Source: Bolinopsis microptera
Taxonomy: Eukaryota; Ctenophora; Tentaculata; Lobata; Bolinopsidae
DNA length: 64,000 nucleotides
Direction of reading: 5' to 3'
NCBI RefSeq assembly: GCF_026151205.1
Contig: NC_087072.1
Location: forward strand, 24,197,603 to 24,261,602
Numbering within the stretch: position 1 is the first letter of the stretch; each line of letters begins with the position of its first letter. Positions 12,781 to 24,479 of this stretch are shown here, in pieces. The notes beneath the pieces were generated by a model. That model saw only the letters and a program-made list of their open reading frames with translations, was not told where the DNA came from and ran no database searches. Both the position numbers and the translations under genes were made by a program.

Positions 12781-13453
12781 GGACACGTTCATTTGAGTTT
12801 GAGGATATTGGTAAACAAAAATAATCGCGTTTTCGACGATAGTGGCTTAATTTTGACACCTATTAACCTAGCACGTTCAGAAGTTCTGAGCATTAGCCAC
12901 GTAACACATACTCCCATATGCACTGCTCAGAAAGAAAATCTATTGTTGTTAAGCACTATAATGTTTCAAATGTCACATTTTGTGTGCCTTAGTTAACTGT
13001 AGTTGTCTAATTATCATTCCTTGGTCTGAAATATAGTAGATTAGGTCAATCTAACAATTATGATACAACATTGGTTAAAGGGCATGGATCGAACGGTTAC
13101 AAGGCAATATTTGGGTAACTTTGTTACAGTCAGAATACCATACCTCTATTCTACTGTGAGGTGTCCTCAAAACCCTTTTAACTTTTTAACTCATTATTTG
13201 ATGGTTGATGTACCCATCATAGCCCTAAAATATATTGTTTTGAATAGTTAGCTAATACAGGCACTTGGTTATTGGGAAATGAGGTTAATTCTGTCACAAT
13301 ATATGGAATTTTAAATTTTGGGCGAATTATTTATATATTATGATTTTGATTTGAAAGGCGGGAAAACTTTATATGATGACAATGCAGTTGATGTAAGTTA
13401 AGATCAGTTGATGTTTACACTGTCATAAAAAATGATACGAAATCGTAAATAAG

Positions 13454-14605
13454 TTAAAAACAATGATTACCTATAGAATGAAATAGTCTCTTATAATAAC
13501 TCTTATAATAACTGATGTGACAAAGTAAACATTTCTTGCCCCTATTTTGAAGATCTATATATTCAGTAACTCTATTAGAATTCAACATTCTTTCAGAAAA
13601 AATTGGTAGAATATTGTCCAGAACATCAGAGCTCAAGTTTAACAATTTTAGGTTAAATTTGTCAAAGTCACTAAAAATGTGACAAAATTAACTTTTCCTG
13701 CCCCAACAATTGCAAGATAGTGTGTAAAAATTAGCATAAGCTGCTTTATTACCTATATAAATCAATCCAAACAACAAAAGAATATATGTTAATGTTATGA
13801 CGATTACCTAACTCTAATAATAACTGATGTGACAAAGTAAACATGTCTTGCCCCTATTTTGGATATCTATAACTCTATTAGAATTCAACATTCTTTCAGA
13901 AACGATTGGTAGAATATTGTCCAGAACATCAGAGCTCAAGTTTAACAATTTTAGGTTAAATTTGTCAAAGTCACTGAAAATGTGACAAAATTAACTTTCC
14001 CTGCCCCAACAATATCAAGATAGTGTGTTAAAATTGGCATAGGATGCTTTATTGCCTATATTAATCGATCCAAACTACGAAAAAGATCTGTTAATGTGAT
14101 GACGATTACCTAACTCTTATAATAACTGATGTGACAAAGTAAACATGTCTTGTCCCTATTTTGAAGAACTATACCTCTATTAAAATACTATGTAACTTTA
14201 TCATCAAAACTACTTATAATAATTTTTTGTGACGAAATTACCCTATTTTTGACCATGTTGCGGTAGTTTAATTGTGACACTGTTAACATATTACACCCGA
14301 TAATGATTTATGTGACTGGCGCATGGTACTAGCAGTGTTGTTTGATCCATAGTACGTAATATAAGGGGTTTAAGCTGGTCTATCATTATTTTTTCAATTT
14401 CACACATGTTCAGATATCATCAAGATTATGTGACAAAGTAAACTTGTTTGTGCCTTCTGTGTTTTAATTCCTTACGACTATATGCAATAAAATAACAATT
14501 CCTAGCACTTCCAGGCCATCAAATAAACCTACACTACTCAGCATTGCTTATCAGGGTGCCCTAAACATTCTTCACATATTTTCTTAAATGTGTGACAGAG
14601 TAAAC
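13454..14605. repeat. ~150-bp periodic motif array inside the transposon
   Basis: The 15-mer TGTGACAAAGTAAAC or a close variant starts at 13516, 13678, 13827, 13981, 14130, 14273 (weak), 14429 and 14591. After the LINE it continues at 18180, 18252 and 18318. Most steps are 143-162 bp. It is often followed about 10 nt on by TGCC or TTGCCCC. Larger ~300-bp units (two motifs each) are well conserved at 13500, 13812 and 14114. This is a diverged tandem array. Confidence 0.85.
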
Positions 14606-14645
14606 CTGAGTGCACCATTTAACGAAAAAAGTCGTAAAATATGTA

Positions 14646-17600
14646 CTTACTTTTTACTTTGGGCGATCCTCAATCGAAATCCCATTCACTGTCTGCCTCC
14701 ACACGTCTCGATCGCACATAACAGTTCGAAGGTCGTCTAACTGGAGCCCAGTGTCACGAGCTACTACGTCCAGGAAGGTGAGTGGTCTCCTTCCACGGCC
14801 CGATTGGGCAAGTCGCCAGGGGAGGATAGTGGAGATAACTTGGTCAGAAGCTCTCATGCAATGCCCAGCAAATCTGGAACGCCTCGACGCAACCACTGAG
14901 GCAATAGATGGAAGGTTGCCATAGATCTGCTTGAGGGTTGGATGCTTCTTCCACGAGATGTTCTTGGCCTTCATTAAAAGACGGGTGTAGCATCCGTTGA
15001 GGCGTTTCTCAAGCTGCTTGTTTATGGTCCGTGTCTCTGATCCATAGAGCAATACTGGTTCGACACAGGCTCTAAAGAACTTGACTTTCAGTTGTTCGGA
15101 AATGCCAGAGGACCAGACTTTTTGCAGTTTAATACAGGCTGACCAGGCCATTCCTTTCCTTGTGTTGAAATCCTTTCTACTGTCCGCAATGAAAGAGCCG
15201 AGGTATTTAAAGTCATCAACCTGTTTAATCTGGCGGCCTGAGATAGAATGTAAGTCGACAGTGTCAGGGATATTGATGGTCATGAACTCGGTCTTAGAAG
15301 CATTCATAGCAAAACCAACTTGTGCGGCTGCATTTTCAAGGTCTGTCAGCAGAAGTTGGACTTGCTCTATGGTGTCTGAAATTAAGGCCAAATCATCAGC
15401 AAAGTCAAGGTCTGTGATTTTGACCGCAGGCACTCTTCGGCTTTTCCTAGGCACGATGTTAAGACCGAATTCGTCACTTATGCAGCTTCTGAGGACATAG
15501 TCAAGGACGATGATGAAGAGAAAGGGTGCTAGAGTGTCCCCTTGAAGAACTCCAATAAGTGTCCTAAAAAAGTCAGTAAGGCCGTCGATGGTCTGGACAC
15601 GAGAGAACGATGAGTCATAAAGAAGCCTGATAGCATCTACAAGTGGAGTAGGGATACCGTAGAGGGAGAGGATGTGGAAAAGGGCATCCCGGTTAATGCT
15701 GTCGAACGCTTTCGAAAAATCGACAAACACAATTGCGGCTGAACGATTTCCGATCTTGCATTCCTCGAGTATACGACGTAGGGCAAGGACCTGTGGGAGT
15801 GTGGATCTTCCTCTACGGAAACCATTTTGGTTTGGCCGCAAGAGGGGATCAATGAATGGGTAGATCCGGTTGAGGATGAGCTTGTTAAAAACTTTCGCTG
15901 CAACCGGTGCCAGTGAAATGCCACGGTAGTTTCCTGGATTAGTAAGATCACCCTTTTTGGGGATAGGAATGATAGAGGCCGTTTTCCAGGCTTGGGGGAT
16001 CACACCATCCATGAGTGCTTTATTACAGAATCCGAGGAGGTTTTCACGTAGCTGGGGAAGCTTCCAGACTGAGGGAGGGATGCTATCTAGACCGGGTGAC
16101 TTGGAGGACTTGGCGGACTTCAGAACCGTGTCGAGTTCTGACATGCTGAAGGATTAGCAGCTGATGGGCAGGGTGTCAGAGACTCGCTGGTTGAAGAAGG
16201 GGAGGGTGAGGTCCGGCGGAGGCTGTTCTGTGCCTAGAAGGGACTTGAAGTGCTCGAACCAGATGTTGAGCCGTTCTTCGGTAGTGCCTCCTGGCACTTT
16301 GCAGTATGGCACAGTGTCGGAAGATGTTAGTTGCCTGATGATGTGCCAGGAACTGCGATGCCTGTGATCAGGGTTAGTTTTCTCCAGCAGGTCAGTCTGT
16401 TGTCGAATGTGTTGTGAAGTAGCAGCATTATAGGCTTCGTCCAGTTGCTTCTTTGCGTCTTCAAGCTTTTCCTTGGACGAAAAAGAGGGGGAAATCCTGT
16501 GACTCAGGGACGCATCCTTTAGGATATTGCGATGGTGTGCAATATTAGGATCGTTGTAAGGATTTTCCCGTTTCCTCTTCCTCTTTTTTTGCAACACCTT
16601 AAGTGCTGTGCTTGTAACGCTTTTAACGAGCAGGTCGTAGTCGGACTCAAGCTCTGCTTCCTCTAGGAGTGCACTGTACCTGTTTTTCACTTCCACTGCA
16701 TACTGGTGTTTCATGTTGGAATCGTGGATCAGTGGAGTCCAGTCAATGCTCCTAAGAGGGTCCCGTGCTGGAGTTTTGTTGACTCTGTAGCTGGCTTGAA
16801 CAAAACATGTTACAATCCGGTGATCTGAACCGACAGTTTGCATGATGTTGTACGCTTGACAGTTCTTCACACTATTTGCCCACTTCTTCCGCCAGAGTAC
16901 AAAGTCAATTTGATGCTTTGCTCTTTTGGGGTCTTCATAGGTCCAAATTTTATTAGCCGGTTTCTGGAAACAGCGGTTAGCAACTATCAGCTGGTGTTGG
17001 TCTACCAGATCCAGTAGTCGTTCACCGTTGTCGTTGGTTGACATATGGTATGTGAAACCGTAGCTATTACTGAGCTTCGCGTTGAAATCACCGCACACTG
17101 CTAGCATGTTGTGAGGAGGTACCTTAGAGATGATCCTGGTTAGAGCGTTGTAGAATGCAGTTTTTTCTTCAATATCACTGCAGTTAGTAGGAGCATAACA
17201 TGAGAGGACTGTGAGGCGAGGATTCCCGTTTACATGGAGCAAGATGATTCTGCTATTAACTTTCTCTACAGATAGGAGAGATTTCTGAATTCTAGGAGAT
17301 AAAAGAAACCCAACACCACCAACCGATGCATTAACTGAATTCTTCGTAGCAGAAGCAGTGATAAGCTGATATGATAAGATGTTTTCAATTCTTAGGGATT
17401 CTTTGTGGTGTTGGCGATGCTCTTGCAAGGAGATAACATCATTATGATGCAGGAAGGCTGAGTGAGCTAACTCCTGTTTACGTGATACAGGGTTGAGAGT
17501 CCTACAGCTGAAGGTGCTAACCTGAAAAGGGATTTTCCTACGAACTAAAAGGGTAGTAACAGGGTTGCTGCAACTATCAGGACCCACCCCTCCCGGGGGT

Positions 17601-18070
17601 TTTAGGGAGGGCCCGTCATACAGGGAGCTAGCTGCCACTGAGTAGTTAGGGGCTTGAACCCTAGTGCTGTTATCGTGTGTCATCATAAAAGTGAGGGGGG
17701 ATTTTGTCTAATGGCTAGACATTGTTCCAGGCACGGCGCCACTGCAACCTGGATGTGACACTATAATCCAATACCCTCATCAGTAGGTACAATCACGGGT
17801 GCAGGTCTTCATAAACTCGGCTTGTTTTTCGAGGTATGTGCTCCTCTAGATCCGCCGTGTTTAGTTGACCCAGACAGTCGGATTCTTCAATGACATGCCG
17901 GTCTAGCAGGGTCACCTCGTGCAGGATGTGGCTCTTCACCACGCACGGACGGTCTAAGCTCGATCTAGAGTCTAGACCGAGCCCTGGCCCATATTACAGG
18001 ACCTTGAAACGGATCAGTTCAAAATGAAACAGAACATGACCCTCCCCAAAAACAGAACATGACACTCCCC
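14646..18070 (-). mobile_element. RTE-like LINE, near full length
   Basis: The element lies on the minus strand. The 10-mer AAAATATGTA at 14636-14645 recurs exactly at 18071-18080 and is the likely target duplication. The 5' leader (18070 down to 17687) is GC-richer than the surroundings and starts with two imperfect copies of a ~25-bp unit containing CATGTTCTGTTTTTGGGG. The single coding region covers endonuclease and RT. The 3' end is short, reading CGCCCAAAGTAAAAAGTAAG, with no long poly-A, as is common for RTE elements. Confidence 0.88.
14654..17686 (-). pseudogene. RTE-type endonuclease-reverse transcriptase, one internal stop
   Basis: Two open stretches, 17686-16154 and 16144-14654, lie in the same frame and are separated by one TAA (16156-16154). 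The original protein was therefore about 1010 aa. N-terminal part: AP-type endonuclease with CGDFNAKL, QIDFVLWR and VGSDHRIV. C-terminal part: RT with KSPGLDSIPPSVW, NYRGISLAPVAAKVFN, VDFSKAFDSI, GVLQGDTLAPFLFII, the catalytic FADDLAL, and tail motifs FAGHCMRASD and GRGRRPLTFLD. Blocks such as YRGISL and LQGDTLAP are typical of RTE-clade elements; clade placement is by eye. Apart from the TAA the frame is clean, so the insertion is young. The start is the first of two ATGs at 17686. Confidence 0.9.
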
Positions 18071-18687
18071 AAAATATGTAGGTAATGGTCATATGTACCC
18101 ATCCAATCAACTGGACACTCAAAAATGTGGTCAAAAACGGCAGCAAGGGGTCCATATTTACTCCGTCACATGTTTATAGTGTGACAATGTAACCATTTCC
18201 GTGCCGACCGTATTTAAGCGATATCTTATCACCTGATTAAGATATCGTTATGTGACAAAGTTAGCCTAGAGGATGAGACGATTATCCTAACCATCAAGGG
18301 TTTGTGTAATTTCATAGTGTGACAAATTCAACTACACTGTGCCTTTTAATAGGGTCACTTATATTTACCAATATCCTCAAACTCAAATGAACGTGTCCAT
18401 ATATGAGTTGCGGTTACCTGTGCCATCCTTGTTGCTGGCAACCTTGTAGACCTCGAAAGAAGAATTGGTTTTCAGGTCACTTGGCCAGCCAGCTTCGGTG
18501 AAGTCTGTCTCTTTAACTGACACTGAGTGTCCTAATTCGTCTGCCAGCCTCTGAATCGAAATTACTAACTTATCAAAAAATGTTCCAAATAAATCTCTGA
18601 GACTCAAGAGGCATGAAAAATGAATTTTTGCTGCAAATGGGTACTATGAGACTACTATGACTATAAGAATATATGGTGATACATTTA

Positions 18688-21600
18688 ACAGGGTTCCCTT
18701 AATGCTACTAGATGATAGATCTAAGTCAATATAGATTAAGAGTTGGTATTTATAACAACAGTAAGAACCGCAGATCTAAGCAGGTTAGTATAACAGGTAA
18801 CTTTGTGCCCGACATCGGGGTTCTTGATGCTTTAAGACTTTTTGTTTTGATTTATTTGTATCTCTATTTTGCATTATGTGTGATGAGTGTGACGATTGGG
18901 ATGGCTTTGGAGTGTCATTTTAGACCTTTTACTGTCACAGCCTTCCACAGCATCTCAGACAATGAATTTATTCATCTCTTCCACAGTCATAGCAAAAGCT
19001 ATGCTGCGGTATTAATGTTTTTTCTCTTCAAAAAAGACTGGTGGCTTTATAAAATATTAGGGGCTTCTCCTGGCTTACTTGGCAAGCTGAACTTCACTGG
19101 TCTTGAAAACAAGCCAGACAGTTACGGATACATTCAGCTAATTATGCACTACCTCAATATTATTACTGTTAGCTGCATGCTTTGGATACATACCTTGAAC
19201 GCTGTTCTTTTAATTATTGTCAACCCAAGCTTACTTAACCCTGGGCCTACTACATACCTCAAGGTTGTTTCTTTTAATACGCATGGCCTGATTCCCTTCT
19301 CACAGCTACAGTCCGACAATCCTTCTTTTGACAACACTAAAATATTTGAACTCCATCACTATATTCACTGCCATGAACCGGACATCCTCCTGATCAATGA
19401 ATCTTGGCTTAAAAAGTCTATCATTGACTCTGAAGTCATACCTGAATCGTACAAAGTTTTTAGACTTGATCGTTCCTTACAAACCCATCCACCAGATCCA
19501 CAGAATCCAAGAAGATTTAGGAAGCATGGGGGTGGCGTTTTAGTTGCTATACGTAGGGACATTGATATTGTATCTACTAAGTTAGAGTACAAGTGCCCGG
19601 CAGAGCTTCTTGGTATAACACTCAAATTTAGGGACGGTAGTAAACTAATTCTTTGCAGCTTCTATAGGGTAGGTACTTTAGGGGCCAACAATCATAACGC
19701 CTTCCAAGATTATGTTAGGAAGGCAAGGCAACGTAGAGGTGTTAGAGGTATTGTAATTGCAGGGGATCTTAATCTACCTGGTATTGATTGGCAGAATTAC
19801 TGTAGCAGCAATCCGGTTGAACAGCTCTTTCTAGATACTTTTAGTAACTTTGGTTTAGAACAACTTATTACCAGTCCAACACATACTGGAGGAAACATTC
19901 TTGATCTAGTCTTAACCGATAAACCCCATCTTATCTCCGATATACAAATTTCAGAACATAATATTCCATGTAAGTCCGACCATTTTGCAGTCTCCTTTAC
20001 TTTGAAATCAAAGGTGAAGCGCATCAAATCGCAAAAGAGGGAATCTTTAAATTTTAAAAGAGCAAATTGGGATGCACTTAATGCAGACCTTGCAGATATT
20101 GACTGGCAGGCAGAGTTCACTGGTAATATGGAAACATCATGGAACAAGTTTAAGGAAGTTTTAGAGCAAAGAACCAATGAACATATTCCAAAGATTAAAA
20201 TTGGAGGCAGGGCTCAACCTCCTTGGTTTGACGCTGAGTCTCATCAGGCCTGCCTAGAAAAAGAAAGGCTACACAAAAGTTATAAAGAAACCACGGACCC
20301 TTCCTGCAAGGCTGAGAAGTACTTTAAGTTCTCTAAAAGCAGAAGCGATTTTAAGAAAATTGCCTCCAACAAGATGGCATCTAGCTTTGAGGACGAGGAT
20401 GATTCGAATCTAATTACAAAGAAATTCTGGTCCTATGTAAAAGCAACATCTAAGAATACTCGCATACCTGAACAAATTCACCTAGAAGATGTACACAAAA
20501 GTGATCATTCTGACCAAGCAAACCTATTTAATACCTTTTTTCATCAACAGTTCTCATCGCCTAGTGATTATGATGTACATGTTGATAACATACTCACACA
20601 GGATGATATTGATTATGTATCTACCCTTTTCAGTTCGTCTAGGATAGTAGATATTCTCAAGAATTTGAATACTAGAAAAGCTATGGGACCGGATAAAATC
20701 CATGGTGAAGTTCTTAAAAAATGTGCCTTTACGTTAGCCCCAGCACTGGAGATTCTTTTCACAAAGTGCTATGTATCCGGCTTCCTACCTTCAAATTGGA
20801 AATATGCAATTGTTGTTCCAGTACACAAGAAAGGCTCCAAGAATGACATTAAGAATTATAGGCCAATATCTTTGACTAGCTTAGTTATGAAAGTCATGGA
20901 AAGAATTATTCGAGATGAACTTTTGAGTAGATGTTATGATAAAATTGATCCTCGTCAACATGGTTTCCTGCCTCACAAATCTTGTGCAACTCAGATGGTT
21001 GAATTCTGCGATAGCCTATCCCTCTCTCTTAACAAGAACATTAGATCTGATATTGTTTACTTCGATTTTGCCAAAGCATTCGATTCCGTTAACCACGACT
21101 TAATACTATACAAGCTAAAATTTTATTATAACATCGATGGAATGCTTCTCCAATTTATGAAAAGTTACCTCTCCGGACGTCAGCAATGTGTAGTTGTTAA
21201 TGGGGCTATCTCTGCAACCCTACCGGTGTTGTCAGGTGTTCCTCAAGGGTCAATAATCGGACCAACACTTTTTGTTCTTTTCATAAATGATATATATTCT
21301 GGACTTTCTCAGGGCACTAATATCCTTTTATACGCTGATGATACTAAAATGTGGAGAGAGATATCCCAAGAGGAAGACCACCATATACTTCAATGCGATA
21401 TTAATTATCTCATGACATGGGCAAGAACTAATAAGATGAAGTTTCATCCTGATAAATGTAAGGTCTTAGCTATACTTAAGAGGTGGTCTCCCTTAGATGG
21501 CATTTTACCATTTACACGTTACACTTACTCTATGGGCCAAACTCTTCTTGATTATACAGATTCTGAAAAAGATTTAGGCATAATCATGACGTCTAATCTA

Positions 21601-22743
21601 AATTTTAGTAGCCAGGCCGATGCTCTATATGGTAAAGCTAACCAAAAATTTGGCATGCTTAAGAGAAATTGTCATTTTATTAATGATCTGAACAAGAGAA
21701 GAGTCTTGTATCTTACTCTTGTACGCTCAATATTCGAACACTGTCCCATCATTTGGCGACCAGCGTCCAGTAGCACTATCAATAGGCTTGAAGGATTGCA
21801 GAAAAGGGCCCTCAAATGGATTCGTAATGATTACGGTGTAAGCTATAGTGTAGAGGAAATCTATAATGCCCATTGTAAACAGTTAAATATTCTGCCCCTA
21901 AAGTACAGGTTTGATTACCATGATCTCAAGTTCTTTCATTCCCTAGTGCATCAATACCACCCATGCACCACTCTGCCTCAGTATCTTACTTTCTTCTCCG
22001 GGTCAAGCCGACTGAGAAGCTGACATCTTGATCACTTATCAGTAATATCTTCAATTCCACCTGGCTCAGCTATATCTAAATCTTACTTTTATCGAGCTCA
22101 TCTCACTTGGAACCGACTTCCTCTTTCCCTTCGAGAGATTATCAGACCAGGTGTGTTTAAAACAGAACTTATTAAACACATCTGGAAGGAACATGTTTGT
22201 ACTGCATCTGTAGATATTGACCCTAGTTCAGATCCTGACAATTCTTTTTCTCCAGACTACGGGTAGTGTATTTCTCTATCATTTTTGTTTTAATTTTTTT
22301 TTGAGGTACTCATCACGCATTTTTGCTTTATTCGGATACAATTTTGATTTAGTCTTTTATATTCAATTATTTAAATTTTATCGTTAAAACTTCATTCCAT
22401 TGGAAATATTACAAATCAGCCAATTGTAATTGAGAATTTTTGGGTTGTGGCAATTATTCTTAAAAACCTAGAAATGCCTCCTAAGTTCACAGCTCATATT
22501 ATTTGCCCATTTTTCTCCTTCTGCACTTGGGGCCCAATGTAATTGCTCGACTTTTCATCAGGTCTCTCGAGGCCTTTTGTATGGTTATTTGGGTGTATTG
22601 GTGTCCCCTGATTGTTATCATCGCTGTACACTTGTCAAGGCATTTTTTGGTTTCTCTAGTCCATTTTTAGAAATTCTATACAACATTGATATTGTAATAA
22701 ATTCTGATGATAATAATTGAAAGATTTCAATAAAAAATGAATG
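18688..22743 (+). mobile_element. LINE (CR1/Rex/L2-like group), 5'-truncated
   Basis: Inserted in intron 1 of the copy B acetyltransferase; copy A supplies the empty site. The element begins about 24 nt before its ORF, so it has probably lost ORF1 and the 5' UTR. It ends TTTCAATAAAAAATGAATG without a long poly-A. Any target duplication is no more than a few A/T bases. Confidence 0.85.
18712..22266 (+). pseudogene. LINE ORF2: endonuclease + reverse transcriptase, one premature stop
   Basis: Opens at ATG 18712 and stops at TGA 22021-22023. The same frame then continues cleanly for 80 more codons to TAG 22264-22266, including the family tail motif TWNRLPLSLRE, so TGA probably replaces an Arg CGA. 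Order: a ~180-aa N-terminal stretch with two hydrophobic segments (about aa 42-65 and 145-170), an NPGP motif at about aa 178, AP endonuclease (VVSFNTHGL, AGDLNLPGIDW, KSDHFAV), then RT (KAMGPDKIHGEVLK, NYRPISLTSLVMKVMER, YFDFAKAFDSV, GVPQGSIIGPTLF, catalytic YADDTKMW). The same LINE family is at 49680-51495. Confidence 0.9.
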
Positions 22744-23585
22744 AACATATTAGCATATTTAAATTAGTCAAATTGAAAAACGTCTGACTTGACCTAGCTA
22801 ACAAACTTGCATTCATTAGGTTGAAGATATCATGAGAGTCTTCTCTGGACGCCAGCTGTACTTCCCACCCTGAACATAACGTGGACATGTCTGTAGCAAA
22901 GATCAACCAAACTTTTGAATCTTCTGAGATCAGGTGAGACGGTGAGCACTGAGCCTTTTAATACCTTCAGTCTGCTTGGAAACTGCTTGGTAACTTATTA
23001 TATATTTTTCTTATTATTAAGAAACTGTTTACACCATTGAAATATTCAAAACCCCTAAAAGAAATCAAGTCATCCTAAAATGGTGATCAGTACAGATCAA
23101 GACAGCTAGAGTGAAAATTTGTTTCTCCAAGCAACTCTATCATCGGCTAATATCTTAAGCTTATTAAGATCATTCAAAGAGTTAAGTTTTAAACCTCTAC
23201 GGGTCAAATCATTCACAATAATCTTGAACAAATTCTTACGATGCGCACCGACGCGCCCTTTACAGTTTGTTGTGACAGCAAACTTTAACGCTAATGCAGC
23301 GGGGGAGTCATCAGCACTACGCAAGATATGACCGAGGAGCTTCCACCTTGCTTTAGGGACACGATCTGATAGCTTTACTGAGTTACATCTTAGGTATAAG
23401 TTTGCATTGGATATTGTTCCATGAGGCCAATAAATGCCAATATTTTTCTTATGATTCCAATTATTGAATAAGCGTTCTGAACGTCTAATTCTATCAGTTA
23501 ACAGAGATTTGGAAGTAAGTATGTGTGTCGAGTACATTTAAAAAGGCCGATTAAATTTATAGTTATGAATTGGAATCGTGGTGAA
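22744..23585. repeat. Segmental duplication, copy B (last part)
   Basis: Continues the match to copy A: acetyltransferase exon 1, its upstream region, then the words ATTATTGAATAAGCGTTCTGA and AAAAAGGCCGATTAA shared with 5725-5830. Copy B holds about 430 bp of LINE-derived sequence here that copy A lacks apart from its edges, so copy A has probably suffered a deletion. Confidence 0.75.
23106..23537 (-). pseudogene. Reverse transcriptase C-terminal fragment
   Basis: 143 codons with no preceding RT core. The tail motifs RARWRMLGHIL-type (here KARWKLLGHILRS), DDSPAALALKFAV, GRVGAHRKNLFK and DDRVAWRN match residue by residue the C-terminus of the RT at 45138-46571. It is a truncated 3' piece of the same LINE group. 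Only its start is shared with copy A, so the fragment predates the segmental duplication. Confidence 0.8.
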
Positions 23586-24310
23586 CCGAAAGGGTCTCTC
23601 GTAATACAGGATACAATGTATTCACTATAAATACTGGGAGAATGAACTGGGTTATTATATATAGTGTTTACACTATATTTAGATTAATCAGTCATCAGAG
23701 ACAGCCGACTGCAAACACCACCCGAGGAAATAAGTCAGCCAATTATCGTTAGTGATAAAATTGTTGTTACTATTTATTAAGGTCACTTATAAGTTACGAA
23801 ATCACGTACACTATAAAACGATGATTCAAGATTCACGGACATGATAAGCAGGGATGATTGTAAAATATATAAGGAGCATGAACATTTAACAAGTGAACAG
23901 GACTGATTTACCCTTTTGACCGATTTAATCTTTGAAGCTGACTATTATAATTTACGTTGTTAGTTGTTATTATAAAACTGTGGGTTTGATGTGTTATCTA
24001 AAGTTAGTCAATTTAAAGTAACAAAATCCTAACTGCTAGACGTTTATTCGTTTCAACTGACCGGTATAAGTATCGAACCTGTGTAAATAATAATCAATAG
24101 TTGTAATATCAGTATTCAGTATTGTCTGTTATATAACATAATATATAGGGACCTGCAATTCTACAATAGCTCTAGGAGACTGTTGTAGAGGAGTATAATA
24201 TGTTGCCCACATAGGATAGAGTTACCCTTCAGACATTTATCTATTCATTTAGACGGGTCCATGACTGGACCTAAATCTTTCACTGGTCCTATTAGTTCCC
24301 TTGGAAATTA
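23586..24310. other. No gene recognised
   Basis: AT-rich spacer with weak similarity to 5850-5910 near 23860-23935 (TATATAAGGAGC, TTTTGACCGATTTA). No coding signal. Confidence 0.4.
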
Positions 24311-24479
24311 CCTTATCGGACATAATTTCGAACGGACATTAAAATTATCAACGCTCGAAGGCATTCATTTAATGTATTTAATTTATCTACCCTGTTGGAC
24401 TTTATTTGAACTGATATTAAAATTAACACTAGGGCCTCCAGCGTCCAATTAATATCCGTTCAAATAAAGTCCGATAAGG
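24311..24479. mobile_element. 169-bp MITE of the pogo-like family
   Basis: The ends are CCTTATCGGAC and GTCCGATAAGG, flanked on both sides by TA. The subterminal words GAACGGACATTAA and CTAGGGCCTCCAGCG are shared with the element at 48865-52092. It is a short deletion derivative with no coding capacity. Confidence 0.9.

Larger units (their letters stand above)
12781..18398. mobile_element. DNA transposon with 35-bp TIRs, invaded by a LINE
   Basis: 12781-12815 and 18364-18398 are exact 35-bp inverted repeats starting GGACACGTTCATTTG. The flanks are ...ATATAT and ATATAT..., and copy A of the host gene shows the uninterrupted site, so the target duplication is about 4-6 bp of AT dinucleotides. 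Without the nested LINE the element is about 2.2 kb. It encodes no recognisable transposase and so is non-autonomous. The superfamily is not assignable from this copy. Confidence 0.9.
11878..22888 (-). pseudogene. SAT-like acetyltransferase, copy B, split by two transposons
   Basis: Exons by comparison with copy A: 22888-22811, 18630-18418, 12594-12461 and 12033-11878. Exons 3 and 4 are intact (YRGKGVGRALL; AGAKEFYYQLGG; DWTIMQF, keeping the usual W). Two lesions are seen. Exon 2 is 213 nt where copy A has 214, a 1-nt loss near its 5' end that breaks the frame. The exon 1 donor reads GCAAGT where copy A has GTAAGT. Intron 2 holds a 5.6-kb DNA transposon and intron 1 a 4.1-kb LINE. A GC donor can be used, so the frameshift is the stronger reason to call it a pseudogene. 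A different splice path in exon 2 could rescue it. Confidence 0.75.

Noticed and set aside
14610-17690. Several plus-strand frames of 60-140 aa
   Set aside because: They are shadows of the minus-strand LINE coding region.
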